From NCBI GenBank assembly GCA_028288905.1, contig JAQGHJ010000682.1, positions 1 through 7,043 on the forward strand: DNA of 7,043 nucleotides. Direction: 5' to 3'. The notes under the pieces are model-generated. The model searched no databases, had not been told where the DNA came from, and saw only the letters and a program-made list of their open reading frames with translations. Positions 1-3,398 of this stretch are shown piece after piece. Made by a program: the position numbers and the translations under genes. The DNA comes from Phycisphaerales bacterium (lineage in GTDB: Bacteria; Planctomycetota; Phycisphaerae; Tepidisphaerales; Tepidisphaeraceae). Position 1 is the stretch's first letter, and each line of letters opens with the position of its first letter.

Positions 1-375
1 CGTCACGCCTCCCACGAACAGCCCCTTGCCCGACTCCCGCTTGAGCTGCTCGACGGCCGGCCCCAACTCCCCGCGCACGAGCTCCGCGTTCCAATCGACC
101 CGGTCCAGGGTGCTCGAAACGACGTACTTCTTTGCCGCGTCGATCGCGCGGGCGAAGGGCTCCATCCAGTCGGCCATCCAATCCGGCCTCACTCCCGTCG
201 CCGACGGCCGCCAAGCCGCCTCCATCATTTCGTACGTTACCCGGCCGAAGAGCAGGGCATCGGAGCGGGCGAGGTTCTCGGCCCAGTAGCGGTGCAACTC
301 GTCGTCCGTCGAGCCGGCACGATGATCGCAGCACCCGTCCAAGGTGACGTTGATGGAATACCGAAGGGGTCGCAG
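1..375 (-). CDS. dihydrofolate reductase family protein (RibD C-terminal fold), 3' end outside window
   Basis: The reading frame is open to the window edge and gives about 125 residues. It begins RPLRYSINVTLDG and contains DALLFGRVTYEMMEAAW near residues 40-55, STLDRVDWNAELV near 92-104, and GKGLFVGGV at the end of the visible part. These are hallmarks of the RibD C-terminal/DHFR-like reductases (YyaP/YwjB-like), which have the DHFR fold but mostly unknown substrates. They are not the classical FolA or the DfrA/DfrB trimethoprim-resistance enzymes, so resistance should not be assumed. There is no in-frame ATG before the middle of the domain. The best start is a CTG at 375, where homologues normally have ATG, with AGGAAG five bases upstream. 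An in-frame TTG at 450 would add 25 residues encoded by the attC-like element, and a TTG at 342 would delete the conserved first strand. It is the fourth cassette of the array. Family identity is strong; the start is less certain. Confidence 0.85.
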   Translation of the reverse strand, partial: MRPLRYSINVTLDGCCDHRAGSTDDELHRYWAENLARSDALLFGRVTYEMMEAAWRPSATGVRPDWMADWMEPFARAIDAAKKYVVSSTLDRVDWNAELVRGELGPAVEQLKRESGKGLFVGGVT

Positions 376-380
376 TGCAG

Positions 381-386
381 CTTCCT
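381..386 (-). promoter_or_regulatory. ribosome binding site for the DHFR-like gene
   Basis: On the minus strand AGGAAG lies five bases before the CTG at 375. It is the only convincing Shine-Dalgarno-like sequence among the cassette genes, and it supports initiation at this non-ATG codon. It sits inside cassette 4, between the decayed recombination box and the gene. Confidence 0.5.
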
Positions 387-392
387 GAAGTG

Positions 393-495
393 GGATAGCA
401 GAATGCCGATTGGTGGCCGAGGCGGCACCCCGTCCCCTCGCGAGCCACAAGAAGCTTACCCGCCGGCTCGATCCGCTGCATCGGCGGGGTTATGT
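393..495 (-). repeat. attC-like site C (end of cassette 3), with a degenerate R' box
   Basis: Read on the minus strand, the element starts with ACATAAC (R'', 495-489), which contains the stop codon of the 103-aa gene. It continues through CCGATGCAGCGGAT, similar to the 5' arm of site B, and ends at GCTATCC (399-393), which differs from the intact GTTATCC by one base in the invariant GTT. The arms still pair in part: GCCGAT with ATCGGC, and CGAG with CTCG. An unpaired A lies on the 5' arm at the same place as in sites A and B. At 103 bp its length fits its siblings. It looks like a real but decaying site. Confidence 0.65.
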
Positions 496-803
496 CGCAC
501 CGTACGGCAGCCACCCATACGCTTTGCCCGAGATGATGCCCTCCAGCAGCGCGCGTCGCTCGGGCGTAACCGCCTTCCTGGGCGAATAGCCGTATTCGTC
601 CGGCTCGCGGAGCAGCGACGCCAGACGGTCCTTCGCAGCCTGTTGGACCGCGATTCGCTCCCCGGGCGTCGCCTCGTTGAGTTGCGCCGCAATGCTCTCG
701 TGTTTCCCGACGGCGGTATCCGGATCGAGGCGATCGGCGTCCACGAGTCCGAGGAACTCGATGAAGTCGAGGACGATCTCGGCGAGCTTCCCGTGCGACA
801 TAA
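399..803 (-). mobile_element. gene cassette 3 (103-aa protein)
   Basis: The unit is 405 bp between G^TT boundaries. Its 5' end reads GTTATGTCGCAC and its 3' end carries GTGCGACATAAC, an exact 12-base reverse complement. Both ends differ from the GTTATCC/GGATAAC boxes of cassettes 1 and 2, so the match follows the cassette and not the array. The right boundary is clear; the left one is inferred from the degenerate GCTATCC. Confidence 0.75.
490..801 (-). CDS. hypothetical protein, 103 aa, cassette-borne
   Basis: I do not recognise this family. The protein is small and soluble, with no signal peptide or membrane segment. The N-terminal half looks helical (MSHGKLAEIVLDFIEFLGLVDADRL), followed by acidic and basic helices. 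A C-terminal segment, TPERRALLEGIISGKAYGWL (residues 79-98), is the likeliest conserved motif. The ATG lies inside the R' box (GTTATG) two bases into the cassette, so there is no room for a cassette-encoded leader or ribosome binding site. Translation would have to be leaderless, coupled, or use signals in the preceding attC. The TAA stop lies inside the R'' box. A clean open frame that exactly fills its cassette supports a real gene. Function is unknown. Confidence 0.75.
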   Translation of the reverse strand: MSHGKLAEIVLDFIEFLGLVDADRLDPDTAVGKHESIAAQLNEATPGERIAVQQAAKDRLASLLREPDEYGYSPRKAVTPERRALLEGIISGKAYGWLPYGAT

Positions 804-891
804 CGCAACGCCGTTCAGCGGCCGGCCGCCCGGCCGACTCGCCACCTACAGGGTACTCGCGCGGCCGGTCCGCTGCAGCGGCTGGTTATCC
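798..891 (-). repeat. attC-like site B (junction of cassettes 2 and 3)
   Basis: On the minus strand R'' is GGATAAC (891-885), which contains the stop codon of the 143-aa gene, and R' is GTTATGT (804-798), which contains the ATG of the 103-aa gene. Between them the arms pair as CAGCGG plus CCGGCCGC, with one unpaired A on the 5' arm between the two blocks and probably a second extra base just outside CAGCGG. An unpaired spacer follows each box (CAGCC on one side, about 9 bases on the other). R'' and R' do not match each other here, as expected when they come from two different cassettes. Confidence 0.75.
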
Positions 892-1331
892 AGCGGCCGG
901 CTCCCGCAGAGCGGACAGAAGATGCTCAAACTCCTCCCGCAGATTGCCGTACACGCTCGGAACCTCGAACTTGTCATAGTGGTTGAGGACGTACCGACAA
1001 GCTGCGGCCAGTGACCCAAGAACGGGCACGACCTCACGGTGATAATGGTCGAGCCAGAACCTGATGAGGCCATGGAAGCAGTTGATCGCATCAGCGTCGC
1101 CCTGCGAATCAACGCTGTCGATGTACTGGATGAAGGCCGGGACGTAAAAGCGGAACGCCACTGGCCCCATCCACATCAAGTCTTCCTGGTAATACAAGGC
1201 ATTCTCGCGAAACATCGCCCCTGCTTGCTCAAGGTCCTTCCCCAGAAAGTGGTCGCACGCCACGCGCTCGTCGAGCGAGTCGTGAACGTTGATTTCGGAG
1301 GCTGTCGGTACAAGCATTTTTAGCGGGATAA
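804..1331 (-). mobile_element. gene cassette 2 (143-aa protein)
   Basis: The unit is 528 bp. Its 5' end is GTTATCCCGC and its 3' R'' region is GCTGGATAAC, whose reverse complement matches at 9 of 10 positions. It holds one gene with a short leader, CCCGCTAAAA, before the ATG and no visible promoter. Confidence 0.75.
886..1317 (-). CDS. hypothetical protein, 143 aa, cassette-borne
   Basis: The start chosen is the ATG at 1317, giving MLVPTASEINVHDSLDE. A longer frame opens at 1407, but its first 30 residues are a translation of attC-like site A and are not a plausible N-terminus. The protein is soluble and probably mostly helical. Residues 43-67 (YQEDLMWMGPVAFRFYVPAF and the next few) look like a conserved core. 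CFHGLIRFWLDHY (80-92) and the CRYVLNHYD helix (107-115) follow. I believe related hypothetical proteins occur in planctomycetes, but I cannot name a family with confidence. The stop codon TAA is part of the R'' box, so the C-terminal EPAAG is encoded at the edge of the recombination site. Function is unknown. Confidence 0.8.
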   Translation of the reverse strand: MLVPTASEINVHDSLDERVACDHFLGKDLEQAGAMFRENALYYQEDLMWMGPVAFRFYVPAFIQYIDSVDSQGDADAINCFHGLIRFWLDHYHREVVPVLGSLAAACRYVLNHYDKFEVPSVYGNLREEFEHLLSALREPAAG

Positions 1332-1425
1332 CGGACCGACGTTGAATGGCCGGCCCGGCGCCGACCACCTTTCGAACGTCAAGGGCCGTTCCGCCGGGCC
1401 GGTCCATTCCAACGGCTGGTTATCC
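1326..1425 (-). repeat. attC-like site A (junction of cassettes 1 and 2)
   Basis: This is the best preserved site. On the minus strand R'' is GGATAAC (1425-1419) and R' is GTTATCC (1332-1326), and the pairing extends to 10 bases (GCGGGATAAC with GTTATCCCGC). The inner arms pair perfectly as GTTG, AATGG and CCGGCCCGGCG, with two extra unpaired bases on the 5' arm only: G between the first two blocks and A between the last two. Unequal spacers (CAGCC and GTCGGTCC) separate boxes and stem. Two extrahelical bases on the 5' arm plus an unpaired central spacer reproduce the folded attC structure that the integron integrase recognises. The central about 30 bases are less symmetric. Confidence 0.8.
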
Positions 1426-1858
1426 CGCCTCGTCGGCGTCGCCGAGCCACTCTTCGACTATCCAGTCGGCCAACGATGCGTGGCGTGGGCTGGCCGTCCG
1501 GTCGTCATGGTCCCAGTACCCGACGCGTCCCGCGCGATCAATGAAGAAGTAGTTGCCGTTGTCTTGGCAGAACGGCAGAACGTCGTCAGGGACGCCGACC
1601 TTCCGCGCAGTCTCCACGGTCCGCCGCAGGTCCAGATACGGCATCATGTTCGGCAGGACGACCGCAGGTTCCAGAACGCCGGCGACGACATTGCTCACTT
1701 CGAGTTGGAAGCGACGATAATCCGGATGGAACGCCACGCCCACGTCCCGCTCGGCCGCGTCGACTTCTTCCGGCGTCGGCAACCGCAGTGGCTTGGGGAC
1801 CGGCTCACGGGCCGCGCGAAGTTTTTCGAGCGCCTCATCGAGGTTCATGGCGGGATAA
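1332..1858 (-). mobile_element. gene cassette 1 (SMI1/KNR4 protein)
   Basis: The unit is 527 bp. Its 5' end reads GTTATCCCGCC and its 3' R'' region is GGCGGGATAAC, an exact 11-base reverse complement. It is the first recognisable cassette of the array in transcription order. Its gene starts 10 bases inside the cassette. Confidence 0.78.
1420..1848 (-). CDS. SMI1/KNR4 (SUKH) family protein, 142 aa, cassette-borne
   Basis: The protein matches the SUKH superfamily pattern. LRLPTPEEVDAAERDVGVAF (residues 21-40) is the typical N-terminal helix-strand unit (proline, paired acids, then 'G..F P.. Y..F'). Next come a buried strand with LPNMMPYLDLRR (65-76), LPFCQDNGNYFFID (91-104, the usual 'dgNyf..D' strand turn), VGYWDHDD (109-116) and a C-terminal SLADWIVEEWL helix (125-135). 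Many bacterial SUKH proteins are immunity proteins against contact-delivered or polymorphic nuclease toxins. That role is only a possibility here, because no toxin gene is adjacent. The ATG at 1848 is used because the upstream extension to 1896 crosses the GTTATCC recombination box. No Shine-Dalgarno sequence precedes it. The stop codon lies in the R'' box of site A. Confidence 0.85.
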   Translation of the reverse strand: MNLDEALEKLRAAREPVPKPLRLPTPEEVDAAERDVGVAFHPDYRRFQLEVSNVVAGVLEPAVVLPNMMPYLDLRRTVETARKVGVPDDVLPFCQDNGNYFFIDRAGRVGYWDHDDRTASPRHASLADWIVEEWLGDADEAG

Positions 1859-1859
1859 C
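1853..1859 (-). other. 5' recombination box of the array (attI or decayed attC R')
   Basis: GTTATCC on the minus strand begins cassette 1 and is identical to the R' box of site A. No matching R'' box or paired L arms are evident in the preceding 110 bases. It is therefore either the crossover point of an attI-type site or the last remnant of a lost attC. The cut would fall between the G at 1859 and the T at 1858. Confidence 0.6.
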
Positions 1860-2048
1860 TACTATTCCCTTGCGCCTGCGCAAGAGAACATCGCATGCGA
1901 AACGTTGCGTTCGCCGCTGCAACGCGTACTCAGTCCACGGCTTGTCGATAGCGGGAACGAATAATGTTTCGGCGAAAACCGGCTTTCCGCTCGCAGCCCA
2001 CCCGCCCGCAACCCACCAGCCCATATCGGGCGGGCCGGCCGGCCCAAC
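1860..2048 (-). other. non-coding boundary region between the cassette array and the CNNM gene
   Basis: No credible gene lies here. Adjacent to the recombination box are a perfect 7-bp stem with a 2-base loop (1869-1884, CTTGCGC/GCGCAAG), a 10-bp palindrome TCGCATGCGA (1891-1900) and a 7-bp stem with one bulged base (1897-1914). TGCAGCGG (minus strand, 1921-1914) also occurs in the 5' arms of sites B and C. AT-rich CATTATT near 1963-1969 could serve as a minus-strand -10 for the array, but no good -35 is visible. A 14-bp palindrome GGGCCGGCCGGCCC (2032-2045) sits just after the CNNM stop. If this is attI, the array promoter should be here; read-through from the CNNM gene is the alternative. 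Confidence 0.4.
1997..2022 (-). other. G-quadruplex motif downstream of the CNNM gene
   Basis: The minus strand carries five GGG tracts separated by loops of 5, 4, 1 and 1 bases (CCC on the plus strand at 2020-2022, 2012-2014, 2005-2007, 2001-2003 and 1997-1999). This satisfies the usual four-tract quadruplex rule. It would lie in the 3' untranslated RNA of the CNNM gene, about 25 bases past the stop. Such motifs are frequent in GC-rich DNA, so function is uncertain. Confidence 0.5.
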
Positions 2049-3089
2049 CTACCTCCCCTTCACCTCCCCCACCAGTTCGTCCACCACGTCCTTGAGCGTG
2101 ACGATCCCCTCTACGCCGCCGTACTCGTCGACGAGGAACACGAGCTGCACCGCCTTCTCGTGGAACAGGGCCAGCAGCTTGTCGAGCGGGGCGTTTTCGG
2201 TGGTGAACACGGGCGGGCGGGCGATGAGCCGCAGGACGGCCGTGTCGCCGTCGGCGTTGTAGGCGCTGAGGAACTCCTTCGTGTGGACGACGCCGACGAC
2301 CTTGTCCAGCCCGCCCTCGCACAGCGGGAGGCGGCTGTGCAGGTGGGCGTTCATCACGCCGCGGTTCCGCTCCATGTCCTTCGTCAGGTCGAGGTACGCG
2401 ACCTGCGTCCGGGGGATCATGATCTCCTTCGCCCGCCGGCGGGCAAGGCTCAGGCCGGCCAGCACCACGCCCTGCTCGGTGGGGGTCAGCGCGCCGTCCG
2501 TGGCGGCCTGGGCGGCCATGTGGCGGATCTCGTCGGCCGTCACCCGGGTCTGCTCCAGCTCCTGCACGCTCCCGAGCCCGAGCGGGCGGGTGACGGCGTC
2601 GGCCATCCCGTTCATCACCACCACCAGCGGGCGGACGGCGTACCGCACGCCCAGCACCGTCACGGCCGTCAGCTTGGCGGCGGCGGGCGCGTACTTCAGC
2701 GTCAGCGCCTTGGGCAGCAGTTCGCTCAGCACGACCGTCAGCAGCGTGACGACGACGAAGCTCAGGACCGTCGACGCCGCCCCGACGACGGCCGGCGACC
2801 AGTGCCGGATCGGCTCGAACGCGGCCGTCAGCACGGCGCTCATGGCCGGCTCGCCGATCCACCCGAGCAGCAGGTTGGTCATCGTGATGCAGACCTGGAT
2901 CGTGCCGATCGCGTCGGCCGGGCGGGCCTTGAGCGACTCGACGGCGGCGGCCGTCCGCCGCCACCCGGCCGAGCGTAGGGCGTCGATCTGGGTCGGGCGG
3001 AGGGCGACGACCGCGTACTCGGCGGCGACGAAGAAGGCGTTCATCCCGATCAGCGCCGGGACGGCGGCCAGCGAGGCGAGGGGAGGCAT
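2049..3089 (-). CDS. CNNM/DUF21 transmembrane protein with CBS pair (hemolysin C / CorC-like), 346 aa
   Basis: The N-terminal half is a DUF21/CNNM membrane domain. It has hydrophobic segments near residues 4-30 (with NAFFVAAEYAVV, the family's 'FFVAAE' signature), 63-80, 101-126 (ending SELLPKA) and 140-165. A cytoplasmic CBS pair follows, about 223-280 (IMIPRTQVAYLDL) and 287-340 (ending DEYGGVEGIVTLKDVVDELV). Relatives are implicated in magnesium or other cation export or homeostasis. The protein stops at VGEVKGR right after the second CBS domain, so the CorC_HlyC C-terminal domain found in many family members is absent. The start at 3089 puts the first membrane helix at the N-terminus as in the family; frames further upstream are non-coding. 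No Shine-Dalgarno sequence is seen. The gene is divergent from the MFS gene. Confidence 0.9.
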   Translation of the reverse strand: MPPLASLAAVPALIGMNAFFVAAEYAVVALRPTQIDALRSAGWRRTAAAVESLKARPADAIGTIQVCITMTNLLLGWIGEPAMSAVLTAAFEPIRHWSPAVVGAASTVLSFVVVTLLTVVLSELLPKALTLKYAPAAAKLTAVTVLGVRYAVRPLVVVMNGMADAVTRPLGLGSVQELEQTRVTADEIRHMAAQAATDGALTPTEQGVVLAGLSLARRRAKEIMIPRTQVAYLDLTKDMERNRGVMNAHLHSRLPLCEGGLDKVVGVVHTKEFLSAYNADGDTAVLRLIARPPVFTTENAPLDKLLALFHEKAVQLVFLVDEYGGVEGIVTLKDVVDELVGEVKGR

Positions 3090-3398
3090 GGGGCGAATTG
3101 ATAGGGGCGGGGCCCTAGGCGATCCAGTTGCCGGGCGGGAGAGACCCACCGGCCGTTTATAAGCGGATCCCCTATTGCCCCGCACGATCGGAACACGAGG
3201 CATGACCGACCCTTGCGGCAACCCGGCAGGCCCGGGAATAAGCCGAAGGACGATGCGGCCGGAGACGAAAAAGGCGTGTGGGCGGGTGTGCCGCGAAGCC
3301 CTGCGGGCGCGTCGGTCGCTTCGGCGACCGCGCCGTTGCGGGCGACGCCGGTCCGCTCGTCGCCCTGTCGTTGCCACCGCTTTAGCCGCGTCGCCCGC
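3090..3398. promoter_or_regulatory. divergent intergenic region (CNNM / MFS) with promoter candidate and hairpin
   Basis: This region separates two divergent start codons and should hold promoters for both genes. The only AT-rich patch is TTTATAAG at 3156-3163. It contains TATAAA on the minus strand, 60-70 bases upstream of the CNNM start, and TATAAG on the plus strand. No convincing -35 accompanies either. A perfect 7-bp stem with a TTCG tetraloop (CGGTCGC/GCGACCG, 3313-3330) lies in the putative MFS leader. An open frame from 3213 continues into the MFS gene, but it reads as arginine/proline-rich filler and is not taken as coding. Confidence 0.4.

Larger units (their letters stand above)
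1..1859 (-). mobile_element. integron-type gene cassette array without visible integrase (CALIN-like)
   Basis: Four small genes all read on the minus strand and are separated by three attC-like elements of 100, 94 and 103 bp. Boundaries follow the G^TT rule at GTTAT boxes. Reading in transcription order, the units are an SMI1/KNR4 gene, a 143-aa gene, a 103-aa gene and a DHFR-fold gene that leaves the window. The 5' box of each complete unit matches, as reverse complement, the box at that unit's own 3' end rather than its neighbour's, which is the signature of circular cassette intermediates. No integrase gene is seen upstream of the first cassette; the next genes there are a CNNM protein, an MFS transporter and murA. 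Naming this an integron array is inference from architecture, because no attC covariance model could be run. Confidence 0.8.

Noticed and set aside
1..375. Trimethoprim-resistance dihydrofolate reductase cassette
   Set aside because: The motifs are those of the RibD C-terminal/YyaP-like family and not DfrA or DfrB. The fold name alone does not support drug resistance.
292..1014. Plus-strand frame of 240 codons across the cassettes
   Set aside because: It is antisense to three cassette genes and crosses two attC-like sites without any recognisable domain.
1342..2262. Plus-strand frame of 306 codons
   Set aside because: It runs antisense through the SUKH gene, the boundary region and the CNNM gene, and shows no domain.
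3213..3398. 62-residue N-terminal extension of the MFS transporter
   Set aside because: Its composition is low-complexity and it spans a hairpin. The family starts near the first membrane helix, which fits the start at 3399.
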